Shown: positions 35,387-44,007, counted from the stretch's first letter. The stretch is 64,000 nucleotides of DNA from CBDFNC01 sp965249895 (GCA_965249895.1 CBDFNC010000001.1:806001-870000), one strand, 5' to 3'. Program-made: numbers and translations. Notes: generated by a model from the letters alone, not told the origin.

Positions 35387-35468
35387 TTCAGCTAATTGAG
35401 CGTGTTCAAATGCTGGATGCGCTGCTGAACAGCTGCCATAAATACAAAATTGTAAAGAAGAAGCGGAA

Positions 35469-36212
35469 ATGAGTAAATCGGAACTAGTTTATGGTATCCA
35501 TGCGGTGGATGCCCTGTTAAATAAAGCGCCAGAGCGTTTTATTGAAGTGTACGCCCTTAAAGGTCGTGAAGACGACAGGCTGAACCCTATTATCAATCAG
35601 CTACGTAAAGTAGGGATTTCGGTTCAGTTTATGCACCGAAAAGCGATGGATGATAAATCTGAAGGCGCTCAGCACCAGGGCGTCATTGCCCGGGTGAAGC
35701 CGGGTAAAGTACTCAATGAAAGAGACTTGGATGAGGTACTTGCCGGTTTGGATAAGCCACCTTTTTTACTGATACTTGATGGCGTAACCGATCCCCATAA
35801 CCTGGGTGCTTGCCTGCGTAGCGCAGATGCTGCCGGTGTGGATGCGGTTATCGTCCCCAAGGACAAATCAGCTGGGCTTACGCCAGCGGTAAGAAAAGTG
35901 GCTTGTGGTGCGGCGGAAAGTGTTCCCCTTATTCAGGTGACTAACCTGGCGCGTTCCATGCGTGAATTGCAGGATCAAGGTATCTGGATTTACGGGGCCG
36001 CGGGTGAAGCGACCCAGACCTTGTATCAGTGCAAATTATCCGGACCTATTGCCGTGGCGATGGGTGCCGAAGGTAAAGGCTTGCGACGTTTAACCCGCGA
36101 ACACTGCGATGAATTAGTGAGTCTGCCTATGGCAGGAGCTATATCCAGCCTAAACGTGTCAGTGGCGACAGGCATATGCTTGTTTGAAGTAGTTCGACAA
36201 AGAATCGCTTAA
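35469..36212 (+). CDS. rlmB: 23S rRNA (guanosine-2'-O)-methyltransferase RlmB
   Basis: SpoU-family 2'-O-methyltransferase that modifies G2251 of 23S rRNA, 247 aa. The N-terminal substrate-binding domain (about 1-75) begins VYGIHAVDALL. The knotted catalytic domain has the three SPOUT motifs: LDGVTDPHNLGACLRSADAAG (motif 1, about 102-122), VAMGAEGKGLRRL (motif 2) and LPMAGAISSLNVSVATGI (motif 3). GCGGAAATG gives the start. Gene order rnr-rlmB agrees with other gammaproteobacteria. Confidence 0.97.
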   Translation: MSKSELVYGIHAVDALLNKAPERFIEVYALKGREDDRLNPIINQLRKVGISVQFMHRKAMDDKSEGAQHQGVIARVKPGKVLNERDLDEVLAGLDKPPFLLILDGVTDPHNLGACLRSADAAGVDAVIVPKDKSAGLTPAVRKVACGAAESVPLIQVTNLARSMRELQDQGIWIYGAAGEATQTLYQCKLSGPIAVAMGAEGKGLRRLTREHCDELVSLPMAGAISSLNVSVATGICLFEVVRQRIA

Positions 36213-36244
36213 TTCCAGTCATCACCAGCTATAGAGTGTCAGGG

Positions 36245-36706
36245 ATGCAGTGGTTAGCTTTGTTTTTTCAACAGCTGAGCTTGCTGACGAAAAGTGTATG
36301 ACATTATTCGTTTTCGCTTAGCCATGTCTTGTGGCGGAGCAAACCTGTTATTACCAGGATCTTGATGGTTGGGATAAGCATCCTGATACCCAGCACCTAC
36401 TAGCTGTTAAGGGCGGTGAGCTAAAAAGTTTACCTGAGGGTGCTAGCAGCGGGAACAAACTAGCCTGAGGTCTCTATTGGCCGGGTTGTCACTTCAGCTC
36501 AGGTAAGGGGGACAGGATTAGGTCATGAGTTATTACAAAAAGGAGTTGAACTGGTCTTAACACATTGGCCGGAATCGACTCTTTATTTGTTAGCCCAGGC
36601 GCATTTGCAATCTTACTATCGAAGCCAACATTTTGAGTCCGCCCCCCAAGAATACCTGGAAGACGGCATTCCTTATATAGGTATGAGGCGTCCCCTTACT
36701 TGCTAA
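36245..36706 (+). pseudogene. elaA: elaA-like GNAT acetyltransferase pseudogene
   Basis: The 630-base gap after rlmB contains a decayed gene. ATG 36245 opens MQW, the usual ElaA start. Family text then appears in changing frames: VYDIIRFRLAM; AEQTCYYQDLDGWDKHPDTQ and HLLAVKGGELKS; SIGRVVTSAQVRGTGLGHELL; LYLLAQAHLQSYYRSQHFES; and EYLEDGIPYIGM, ending at TAA 36704. SIGRVVTS...RGTGLG is the acetyl-CoA-binding segment. At least three frame changes and an internal loss (between ELKS and SIGRVV, where the LRLLPPG-like strand should be) are visible. No functional protein can be made. Confidence 0.88.
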
Positions 36707-36843
36707 CCTAGGAAAGCAGCTACCACTATTATTCAATTTGTTATTAACGGTTTTTTTTCTCCTATACTCAGTTCCTGAATCCCAAGCTACCCGGTTTTCT
36801 CTCCTGGTGATAACCAATTGATTGGCTAAGAAGGATCTTTAGT

Positions 36844-37719
36844 ATGTTGAAATACGCATTTTCTTTTATCTTGTTATTTATATTCTCAGCTCAATCTATG
36901 TCTAAAAACCTGACTCTAGGCTCGGTGAGTAAAGAGCCAGCCGAAGAAATAGCCGTTTTTTTACCCTTTGCAAAATACCTCGCAGCTGAACTTAAAGAGC
37001 AGGGGATTGACGCTGGAAAAGTTGTGGTGACGCCTGATGTGAAGAGCATGTCAGCGGCGTTGCAAGACGGCGCTGTGGATATTTATATAGATAGCCCGAT
37101 ACCTGTTTATGGGGCAAGTCTCAAATCTGGTGCCAAACTGATGGCCAGGCGCTGGAAAAAAGGAGTCGCCGAGTATCACAGTGTGATTTTTGTAAAGGCC
37201 GACAGTGGCATAGAGAGCCTGGGACAACTGCAAGGGAAAGTGCTGGCATTTGAATCACCATTTTCTTCATCAGGCTACTTCTTGCCCAAAATGGCATTGT
37301 TAAACAAAGGCTTTTCTCTCAAACAAGCGTATAAGCGCAGTGCCTCTGTCGCCAGTGATGAGATTGGTTATTTCTTTAGTCGAGATGAAGAAAATACTTT
37401 GCTGTGGGTTGAGCGGGGTATCGTCTCCGCAGGTGTGATGGGATCGCAACAGTTAGCGGAATTATTGTCTCTGGGCCGACATGATATTAAGGTCCTATAC
37501 CAAACTCCTTCCGTTCCAAGGCATGTTGTTGTTTATCGTCAAGACTTGGACTCTGAACTAGTGGAGCGGGTTCGTCAGGTAATGATGGCCATGTCGGAAA
37601 CTGAGGCGGGTCAGTTAGCCTTGGCGAAATTTCAAAAAACCACAAAATTTGACCCTATCCCCTTGGACTTTAAGGAAAACTGGCGTTCTAACTTTTCTGT
37701 CTTGGACGCGGAGTTTTAA
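36844..37719 (+). CDS. PhnD-like periplasmic phosphate/phosphonate-type binding protein of a sensory operon
   Basis: Periplasmic binding protein, 291 aa, signal peptide residues 1-20 (SAQSMSKN). It follows the PhnD/PtxB-like family: LTLGSVSKEPAEEIAVFLPFAKYLAAEL at the N-terminus, MSAALQDGAVDIYIDSPIPVYGA near 70, FVKADSGIESLGQLQGKVLAFESPFSSSGYFLP near 118, and VPRHVVVYR near 228. No ABC permease or ATPase is nearby. The next gene, 5 bases on, is a sensor kinase, so the protein probably binds a ligand for signalling. The ligand cannot be inferred from sequence; PhnD-like folds bind phosphate, phosphite, phosphonates and other anions. Confidence 0.85.
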   Translation: MLKYAFSFILLFIFSAQSMSKNLTLGSVSKEPAEEIAVFLPFAKYLAAELKEQGIDAGKVVVTPDVKSMSAALQDGAVDIYIDSPIPVYGASLKSGAKLMARRWKKGVAEYHSVIFVKADSGIESLGQLQGKVLAFESPFSSSGYFLPKMALLNKGFSLKQAYKRSASVASDEIGYFFSRDEENTLLWVERGIVSAGVMGSQQLAELLSLGRHDIKVLYQTPSVPRHVVVYRQDLDSELVERVRQVMMAMSETEAGQLALAKFQKTTKFDPIPLDFKENWRSNFSVLDAEF

Positions 37720-37724
37720 TTCCC

Positions 37725-39602
37725 GTGAAACTTGGCATTCGGATTCGGCTAATTGTTTTTTCAGCGTTGATAACCTTACTGGTGGTCTGCGCAATCTTAA
37801 CTCATACCCTCTATTTTGGTCGTTTGAACAAGTTAGCGACCTATACAGAAAACAGCCTAAACACCCAGCAAGTAGTCAGCAGAGCGCTGGCCAATCATAT
37901 GTACTTTATGGATATCCAGGCCCTGAGGAAAAATCTAAGTTACGTCTTACTTAGCCCACAAGTTGACTGTGCTTTGTTACTGGACAGTGATGGTTACGTG
38001 TTGCTTGAGGTGTCACAGAGTAACAGTATTCTTTGTGAGCCTGACTCAAGCATGCCAGCATTACTCGGCCAGCAGCAATCGATGACAGTTAATCAGCACG
38101 ATAACTTGTTTGTGTTTGGTAAAGTGATTGTCCCGGATGAACAGGTGGTGGGATATCTGATGTTGGGGTTCCCGCTGTCAGAGTTAGAGCAATCGATATT
38201 GGATGATTTTAAGGCCTACAGCCTTATTGCGTTAGTTGCATTGCTATTGGGTTTTATCCTGGCGACTGTGTTATCTAAACGGTTTAGTCAGCCGCTGAGG
38301 GAAATCGCTTATGTCGCACAGCGAATTGGGGGGGGCGAATTATCGGTCCGATTGACTATCAACCGCAGCGATGAAATCGGGGTGTTGGCTGAGGCTATCA
38401 ACCAAATGGCGGAGCACCTGTCTCGCTCTACGGTTTCCAAACAGTATTTAGATAATGTACTCCACTCTTTGGGTGAAGCCTTGGTTATCACGGATAAAAA
38501 TCTTTTGATCCAGGAGGTCAATTATGCTTCTCAGCTGCTGCTGGCGTGCCGGGAGTCAGAACTAAAGGGTTACTCACTGTTATCCTTGTTTAATGACGGG
38601 GCAGGGTTGTCAGAGCAGCAATTAAAACAGCTTTTCGTCCATGATGGCGTCAGGAGTCTCGAAACTGAATTGGTCAGCAAAGCGGGGACAATTATTCCTA
38701 TCCTGCTGACAGTTACCAGAGTGCAGGGAAGGTATACAGGCAGAGAGGACATTGTTTGGATTGCCAGGGATATTGGTGACAGAAAAATGGCTGAGTTGGA
38801 ACTAAGTGAGAGTTACGACAGGTTAACTCAATCCAATGAAGAACTGAAAATAGCCCAGGCACAATTAGTTCAATCGGCAAAAATGGCCAACCTGGGTGAG
38901 ATCTCCGCCGGGTTGGCCCACGAAATAAACCAGCCGCTGGGAGCGCTGCGTTTGCATACCGAGTTGATCAATAGCCTCATCGAGCGCCGGCAAGAGGATA
39001 AGATAGCTAAGGTTTTACCTAAATCCCTGCACCAGATTGATCGGATAAGCAAAATAATCAGCCATCTGAAGGTATTCAGCCATGGTGGTAGCGAGCAGCT
39101 AAAAGAAGCGGCAGACCTCAATGAGTTGGTAGCAGAGGCATTACTGCTGCTGGAAAACTCTATGTTCAGAAGTGGTATTTGTCTGACCAAACAGCTGGCA
39201 AAAGATCTCCCGAACGTCGAGTGCAATTATATTCAAATCGAACAGGTGATCACTAACTTGCTCACTAACGCCAGGGATGCAGTACAAGAAAGTGCGGTTA
39301 AAGAAATTGTGATCCGCTCATTCCAGGATAAAGACAAGGTTTGTATTGAGATCAAAGATACTGGGCCAGGGATACCTGCGGATATCCTGAAAAAACTCTA
39401 TAGCCCATTTTTTACCACTAAGTCGGTGGGCAAGGGAACTGGCCTGGGTTTATCGATAAGTTATGGCATTGTCAAAGAGCACAATGGAGAAATAAGACTG
39501 GATACCATATTGGAGCAAGGCAGCCGCTTTACAGTTGTTCTACCATTGAAAAAGCAAGCGCAAGACAAGGAAGCTGAATATGAAAAAAATTCTGTTAATT
39601 GA
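37725..39602 (+). CDS. Sensor histidine kinase (HAMP-PAS-HisKA-HATPase) of the PhnD-like system
   Basis: Inner-membrane kinase, 625 aa, GTG start. The first helix is at about 9-29, a periplasmic domain at about 30-165 and the second helix at about 167-187. HAMP follows at about 188-240 (GGGELSVRLTINRSDEIGVLAEA), PAS at about 245-365, a coiled coil, HisKA at about 390-455 with the phosphoacceptor in LAHEINQPLGALRLH, and HATPase_c (TNLLTNARDAVQ, DTGPGIP, GKGTGLGLSIS). The kinase half is of the NtrB/DctB group. The gene overlaps the response regulator by 23 bases, so the pair is translationally coupled. Confidence 0.93.
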   Translation: MKLGIRIRLIVFSALITLLVVCAILTHTLYFGRLNKLATYTENSLNTQQVVSRALANHMYFMDIQALRKNLSYVLLSPQVDCALLLDSDGYVLLEVSQSNSILCEPDSSMPALLGQQQSMTVNQHDNLFVFGKVIVPDEQVVGYLMLGFPLSELEQSILDDFKAYSLIALVALLLGFILATVLSKRFSQPLREIAYVAQRIGGGELSVRLTINRSDEIGVLAEAINQMAEHLSRSTVSKQYLDNVLHSLGEALVITDKNLLIQEVNYASQLLLACRESELKGYSLLSLFNDGAGLSEQQLKQLFVHDGVRSLETELVSKAGTIIPILLTVTRVQGRYTGREDIVWIARDIGDRKMAELELSESYDRLTQSNEELKIAQAQLVQSAKMANLGEISAGLAHEINQPLGALRLHTELINSLIERRQEDKIAKVLPKSLHQIDRISKIISHLKVFSHGGSEQLKEAADLNELVAEALLLLENSMFRSGICLTKQLAKDLPNVECNYIQIEQVITNLLTNARDAVQESAVKEIVIRSFQDKDKVCIEIKDTGPGIPADILKKLYSPFFTTKSVGKGTGLGLSISYGIVKEHNGEIRLDTILEQGSRFTVVLPLKKQAQDKEAEYEKNSVN

Positions 39603-39951
39603 TGACGATGAAGACTTTAATGATGCCCTGAAAATGAGTCTGGAACTGAATGATTTTCAGGTTATCAGCGCCTACAACGGTAATCAGGGCTGGGAGCTGC
39701 AGCGTCAGGAAAAACCGGACTTGGTTATTACCGATATAGTGATGCCAGAAATGGACGGGTTAGGCTTTTTGATGAAGCTGAGACAAGCACAACCCCGACC
39801 TGATTTTAAAGTAATTGTAATGTCCGGCGGAGGCCGCCTGCTGGACGCATCTTATCTCAACCATGCCAAAGCCTTTGGCGCGGATCTGATTTTAAAAAAA
39901 CCTTTCCCCTTCGATGAGCTACACAAGCATATAGTGCAATTAATTAACTAG
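39580..39951 (+). CDS. Single-domain response regulator (CheY-like) of the PhnD-like system
   Basis: 123 aa, a receiver domain only. The acidic cluster IDDDED is at residues 7-12, the phosphoacceptor is D52 in LVITDIVMPEMDG, and KKPFPFDEL near 108 contains the conserved lysine. MSGGGR occupies the T/S loop. No DNA-binding or enzymatic output domain follows; the frame ends soon after the receiver. The signal must therefore pass by protein contact, for example to a phosphorelay, a motor or a cyclic-di-GMP enzyme encoded elsewhere. It is the third gene of the operon. Confidence 0.92.
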   Translation: MKKILLIDDDEDFNDALKMSLELNDFQVISAYNGNQGWELQRQEKPDLVITDIVMPEMDGLGFLMKLRQAQPRPDFKVIVMSGGGRLLDASYLNHAKAFGADLILKKPFPFDELHKHIVQLIN

Positions 39952-40144
39952 TTGAAACGTCAATTCGGTCATTTCCTCGCTCGAGGTGGTCCGACATCTG
40001 GGTGGTCCGACACTCGGTTTATACCAGCTAGCAATTACGGTTATTCCTGCGATAGTGGGGCTAACTTTTAACTATGGCGTAACAACAAGTTTTGATTTCT
40101 AAGAGCATGCTAGAAAAGTGAATATATGAGTTTCAGGATGGGTG

Positions 40145-41023
40145 CTAACTAGGTTTGGATAGCTGACCCATTATCCAGTGCTCAAATACCTTCACCTGGT
40201 GGCGGCTCTTATCGCTAACAGGGTAAACGAGGAAATATCCAGGACAGTTATTTGGAACGATATCAAATGGCTGGACTAATTGGCCTAGCACCAATTCGCG
40301 TTGAATAACTTCCAGATCTGCAATGGCTATGCCGGCACCAGCGATAGCCGCTTCTAATGCCTGCGCATTATTTTGAAACCTGGCTCCAGGTTTGGGTTTA
40401 ATATTGGTTAGCCCGGCGGCGTTCAGCCAGCAGGCCCAACCTTCCGGTCGAAATTCTACTATAAGCCCAGGTAACTTCTCTATATCAGACGTTTTGCTTA
40501 ACTTGGGGAGCAGCGAGGGAGCGCATACCAGGGTTAACTTTTCCCTCATCAATAAACGCGAGTGCATACCCGGCCAGTTCCCATCTCCGTGCCGAATGGC
40601 TAAATCAAACTCTTTATTTAAAAAGTCAGTTTTAGCGGTTGTCGCTGTGATACTCAGCTCCCAATCGGGCTCTGCGATTTGGAAACTGTCCAGCTTTGGC
40701 ATTAACCAGCGCGTAGCGAATATGGGGGCGACGGAGAGGCGAATTGCACCACCGCTCACTTGTTCCATTAGCTGTTTAGTTGCATCGAGTAAGGTGTTTA
40801 TACCTCGCTGCACGCCCATGTAATAACTTTGCCCTTCCTTGGTTAACACGACCTGCTTATCTAACCTGCGAAACAGTAAGACATTTAATTGGGACTCAAG
40901 TTGACGGATTTGGTGGCTCACGGCCGAGGGGGTGACATTGAGCTCCAGAGCCGCCTGGTTAAAGCTGCCCCTGCGCGCTGCGGCCTCAAAGGTTTTCAAA
41001 CTGTTTAGGGAAGGTAATTGCAT
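40145..41023 (-). CDS. LysR-family regulator, GcvA-like
   Basis: Transcription factor of 292 aa. The N-terminal helix-turn-helix (about 1-62) reads LPSLNSLKTFEAAARRGSFNQAALELNVTPSAVSHQIRQLE, the form typical of the GcvA/AmpR branch. The effector-binding domain (about 90-290) includes RLSVAPIFATRWLMPKL and DLAIRHGDGNWPGM, again like GcvA-type proteins. The target is not evident. The divergent space (41024-41154) leads to a possible 43-aa gene, which is the natural candidate for regulation. Confidence 0.9.
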   Translation of the reverse strand: MQLPSLNSLKTFEAAARRGSFNQAALELNVTPSAVSHQIRQLESQLNVLLFRRLDKQVVLTKEGQSYYMGVQRGINTLLDATKQLMEQVSGGAIRLSVAPIFATRWLMPKLDSFQIAEPDWELSITATTAKTDFLNKEFDLAIRHGDGNWPGMHSRLLMREKLTLVCAPSLLPKLSKTSDIEKLPGLIVEFRPEGWACWLNAAGLTNIKPKPGARFQNNAQALEAAIAGAGIAIADLEVIQRELVLGQLVQPFDIVPNNCPGYFLVYPVSDKSRHQVKVFEHWIMGQLSKPS

Positions 41024-41154
41024 TTCTACACATGAAAAAATCTCACCTGTTGGTGCGATTTTTCTCCTTTGTCAACGTTATGCAACCAGCCTAACATAAT
41101 GCTTCACATCGGCGTGAGGGGGTTGCTCCCTTGGTAATTAAGCGGGGTTGAGGA

Positions 41155-41286
41155 ATGAATAGCAAAGAAAGAGATAAGCACGGTTCTATAGATTACAACT
41201 ATTACCAGCATAGGGCTCGTGAAATAAGGTCACACACTTGGTGGGTATGGTTATCCTCATTTAGTTGTCACGCAAGAAAACAGTAG
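41155..41286 (+). CDS. Possible small protein (43 aa) divergent from the LysR gene
   Basis: A short frame begins at ATG 41155 and ends at TAG 41284-41286. The predicted peptide contains SIDYNYYQHRAREIRSHTWW, an amphipathic charged-aromatic pattern that recalls small DUF1127-like proteins often found beside GcvA-type regulators. AGG is only one base before the ATG, a poor ribosome-binding arrangement. The position opposite a LysR gene supports it; the coding call is tentative. The rest of the 41024-41309 gap shows only AT-rich promoter-like sequence. Confidence 0.4.
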   Translation: MNSKERDKHGSIDYNYYQHRAREIRSHTWWVWLSSFSCHARKQ

Positions 41287-41309
41287 AAAAAGACAAGCAT
41301 ATATTGGGG

Positions 41310-42071
41310 TTAAAAAGCGTATTTCAGGTTTAATTTGCTGGTTACTTCGTCATTTACCGTGCCGATCGGAACGTTCTTGGTGTTTTTGTACTCGAATTCA
41401 AGCACCAGGAATAATTCATAGAAAAGTTTGTTTTCTAGTTTTATGTTAACGGTGCTGACTGAATTTTTTTCACCGGTTTCATTGGAGGCATCAGCATAAA
41501 ATTTTAGGTGTTCTGCAAACGTTTGTTCATATTTCAGGTTGCCACGCAGGATCGCTTCACGGATATTTTCGCTGTCTTCAGAGGTGGGCTGAGGTTGAGA
41601 AAAACGATAACCAGGACCTATTTCTACGCTGAACTTTTGCTTTTTTTCATCGACAAATTTATGGCCATAACCTCCTGAAAAGGTTTGCTCCTTTTTAAAG
41701 GAAGCAAAATCGTTACTGGTCAAGTCGGCACGGGTAAAAAGGTAGTGTTTCTTATTGAAGCTGTAGTTGCCCTGTAATTGCAGTCTGTCCTTACGGATGG
41801 TGGTCTCGCCATCATCTTCCGAATGCTCGGCGGAGTATTCAAAGTGACCTTTATAGTGGTCTTTTTTCTCATACTTCAACACCAGACGTCCATTTATGCT
41901 GCGGGTCAGCTTATTTCCTTTATCATACATAAAACCAAATTCGATAGAGCCATCGAGGGGATCTTCAGACTCCTTGTATTCTGGCGGCACGATAGCCAAG
42001 GTCTGTGGAGATATAAGGCCAAGCATTAGTAAGCCATAGGGCATGGGGGCTTTGATATTCAAGTCTTTCAT
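41310..42071 (-). CDS. DUF481-family outer-membrane protein
   Basis: 253 aa with an N-terminal hydrophobic export signal (about 10-27, LLMLGLISPQTLAIV). The mature part is a series of alternating beta strands (SIEFGFMYDKGN, LQLQGNYSFNKKHYLFTRADLTSNDF, FSVEIGPGYRFSQP, LNLKYAF). It ends in aromatic phenylalanine, as outer-membrane barrels do. This is the DUF481/YdiY pattern (putative salt-induced outer-membrane protein). Its function is not established. It is transcribed alone, away from rpsF. Confidence 0.82.
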   Translation of the reverse strand: MKDLNIKAPMPYGLLMLGLISPQTLAIVPPEYKESEDPLDGSIEFGFMYDKGNKLTRSINGRLVLKYEKKDHYKGHFEYSAEHSEDDGETTIRKDRLQLQGNYSFNKKHYLFTRADLTSNDFASFKKEQTFSGGYGHKFVDEKKQKFSVEIGPGYRFSQPQPTSEDSENIREAILRGNLKYEQTFAEHLKFYADASNETGEKNSVSTVNIKLENKLFYELFLVLEFEYKNTKNVPIGTVNDEVTSKLNLKYAF

Positions 42072-42138
42072 CTAACAGGTTTTTTATCCCGTTATCTTAG
42101 TGGGCTTGGATTCGCTTGAAAAGCAGAAAATCAAACTC

Positions 42139-42167
42139 TTGCGTCAGGGGCTGGTGTGCTATACAAT
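42139..42167 (+). promoter_or_regulatory. Candidate promoter of the rpsF operon
   Basis: TTGCGT and TACAAT (overlapping TATACAAT) are spaced by 17 bases and followed by a GC-rich CTGCCGCC discriminator, as expected for a stringently controlled ribosomal promoter. The -35 box matches only half of the consensus. Confidence 0.45.
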
Positions 42168-42266
42168 CTGCCGCCTTAATTCAGTCGTCCAATTAATGTT
42201 CCTTGCTTCTGACGGTGAAGACTGAGCCGTGACCAGAGGCTGATTAAACCCGTAAGGAATGAGTAA

Positions 42267-42743
42267 ATGCGTCATTACGAAATCGTATTTATGGTTCACC
42301 CTGACCAGAGTGAACAAGTTAACGGCATGATCGAACGCTACACAGGTGCAATCACTGCAGCTGAAGGCAAGATCCATCGCCTAGAAGATTGGGGCCGTCG
42401 TCAGTTGGCTTACCCAATCAACAAGCTACACAAGGCTCACTATGTTCTTATGAACGTAGAAGCAGAGCAAGCGACTATCGATGAACTGGAAAACACTTTC
42501 CGCTTCAACGATGCTGTGATCCGTAACATGATCATGCGTACTAAAGCTGCTATTACCGAAATTTCTCCAATGGCTAAAGCTCAAGAAGAGCGTCAAGCTT
42601 CCAGAGAAGAGCGTGCTCCACGTCCAGCACCTAGAGCGGAAGAGGCTCCTAACGCTGAAGAAGCGCCTAAGGCTGAAGAAGCGGCTAAGGCTGACGAAGC
42701 TCCTAAGGCTGACGAAGCACCACAGGCTGCAAGCGAAGAGTAA
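42267..42743 (+). CDS. rpsF: 30S ribosomal protein S6
   Basis: Component of the 30S platform that binds S18. 158 aa, longer than the 131-135 aa of E. coli S6. The core (about 1-95) has MRHYEIVFMVHPDQSEQV, EDWGRRQLAYPINK and HYVLMNVEA. After about residue 108 comes an acidic, low-complexity tail with repeated (E/D)EAPKA-type pentads, encoded by imperfect 15-base repeats at about 42643-42726. In E. coli S6 the C-terminus receives glutamates from RimK; here a glutamate-rich tail is genomically encoded. First gene of the rpsF-priB-rpsR-rplI operon. Confidence 0.97.
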   Translation: MRHYEIVFMVHPDQSEQVNGMIERYTGAITAAEGKIHRLEDWGRRQLAYPINKLHKAHYVLMNVEAEQATIDELENTFRFNDAVIRNMIMRTKAAITEISPMAKAQEERQASREERAPRPAPRAEEAPNAEEAPKAEEAAKADEAPKADEAPQAASEE

Positions 42744-42752
42744 GCATCATTT

Positions 42753-43058
42753 GTGACTGTTAACAGTCTGCAGCTCAGCGGGTCTTTGTTAAAGAAACCT
42801 GTTTTGAGCAAGAGTCCGGCGGGTGTTCCTCACTGTAGTTTTCAGATTGAGCACAAGTCGCAGCAGACTGAAGCCGAGTTTCAGCGCAACAGCTACTGCA
42901 TTATGCCAGTAGTAGTGAGCGGGAAAATGGCCAGTCAAATAGCAAATGAATTAGAGCAAGGCAGTAATATCCGCGTCAGTGGATTTCTGACTTACCACAA
43001 AAGCCGAAATGGTATTGGTAAATTAGTATTACATGCCCAGTACATTGAGAAAATTTAA
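42753..43058 (+). CDS. priB: Primosomal replication protein N, PriB
   Basis: Single-stranded-DNA-binding OB-fold protein of the replication-restart primosome, 101 aa, standard length. Start GTG 42753, nine bases after rpsF. Conserved text includes NSLQLSGSLLKKPVLSKSPAGVPHCSFQIEH, YCIMPVVVSG and SGFLTYHKSRNGIGKLVLHAQYIE. Encoded between rpsF and rpsR, as in most gammaproteobacteria. Confidence 0.95.
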   Translation: MTVNSLQLSGSLLKKPVLSKSPAGVPHCSFQIEHKSQQTEAEFQRNSYCIMPVVVSGKMASQIANELEQGSNIRVSGFLTYHKSRNGIGKLVLHAQYIEKI

Positions 43059-43072
43059 CGAGGATATGCGCA

Positions 43073-43300
43073 ATGGCACGTTACTTCCGCCGTCGTAAGT
43101 TCTGTCGTTTCACCGCTGAAGGTGTTAGCGAAATAGATTATAAAGACGTAGCAACTTTGAAAAACTACGTTACTGAAAGTGGTAAAATCGTACCTAGCCG
43201 TATTACAGGCACTCGTGCGAAATACCAACGTCAACTAGCTCGCGCTATCAAGCGTGCTCGCTACTTGGCTCTGCTTCCATACACTGATCTACAAGGTTAA
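43073..43300 (+). CDS. rpsR: 30S ribosomal protein S18
   Basis: 75 aa, the standard size. The text MARYFRRRKFCRFTAEG and RAIKRARYLALLPYTD is nearly invariant among gammaproteobacteria. It partners S6 on the 30S platform. A good AACGAGG site precedes the ATG, and rplI follows after 12 bases. Confidence 0.98.
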   Translation: MARYFRRRKFCRFTAEGVSEIDYKDVATLKNYVTESGKIVPSRITGTRAKYQRQLARAIKRARYLALLPYTDLQG

Positions 43301-43312
43301 GGGGTATAGGAA

Positions 43313-43765
43313 ATGGAAATTATTCTTCTGGATAAAATTGCTAACCTGGGTACTTTGGGTGACAAAGTTTCAGTTAAAGCTGGCTACGCACGTAACTTTC
43401 TTTTCCCTCAGGGTAAAGCGGTTCCTGCTAACAAGCAGAACCTGGAAGCGTTCGAAGCTCGTCGCGCTGAGTTAGAAGCTAAGATCTCTGCAGATCTAGC
43501 TGAAGCTCAGGCTCGTGCTGACAAGCTAAATGCAATGGAAGCGGTTGTTATCGCCTCTAAAGCTGGTGATGAAGGTAAGCTGTTCGGTTCTATCGGTACT
43601 CGCGATATTGCTGAGGCTATCTCTGCTGCTGGTGCAGCTGTAGTTAAGAGTGAAGTTCGTCTACCAGAAGGCGCTCTGCGCAACACTGGTGAATACGACA
43701 TCGCTGTTCAGGTTCACAGTGACGTTACTGCGACTGTTAAAGTTGAAGTGACTGCTGAAGCTTAA
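43313..43765 (+). CDS. rplI: 50S ribosomal protein L9
   Basis: 150 aa, standard for bacterial L9. The N-terminal domain (about 1-50) reads MEIILLDKIANLGTLGDKV and VKAGYARNFLFPQGKA. A long connecting helix rich in alanine and glutamate (about 45-75) leads to the C-terminal domain ending HSDVTATVKVEV. Last gene of the S6 operon, closed by a terminator. Confidence 0.98.
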   Translation: MEIILLDKIANLGTLGDKVSVKAGYARNFLFPQGKAVPANKQNLEAFEARRAELEAKISADLAEAQARADKLNAMEAVVIASKAGDEGKLFGSIGTRDIAEAISAAGAAVVKSEVRLPEGALRNTGEYDIAVQVHSDVTATVKVEVTAEA

Positions 43766-43781
43766 TAAAGCGACCTGACTT

Positions 43782-43809
43782 AAAAACCAGCCTTAGGGCT
43801 GGTTTTTTT
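43782..43809 (+). terminator. Terminator of the rpsF-rplI operon
   Basis: CCAGCC/GGCTGG stem extended by A-T pairs, TTAG loop and seven T residues, 16 bases after the rplI stop. An A-run on the left side may let it also stop crp transcription. The 200 bases between it and crp contain nothing else recognisable. Confidence 0.9.
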
Positions 43810-44007
43810 ATATTTGTACCTTTCCTACCTAATATCCCCTATATAGCAAAATAAACTCTGCAGCCTGATACAGGTGGTTTTAGTCTGGAATAGGGTTAAG
43901 GTGTAATTCTGTGCCGGAAGGGTTTAGGGTGGCTTAACGGAAGGTATAGTGACAAGCATTGATAAACTATGGAAAGTAGACGGGTAAAATACCCGCCTAT
44001 GTCGGAT

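Noticed and set aside
40392..40823. 143-aa plus-strand frame opposite the LysR gene
   Set aside because: Antisense shadow of a well-supported regulator; composition shows no domain.
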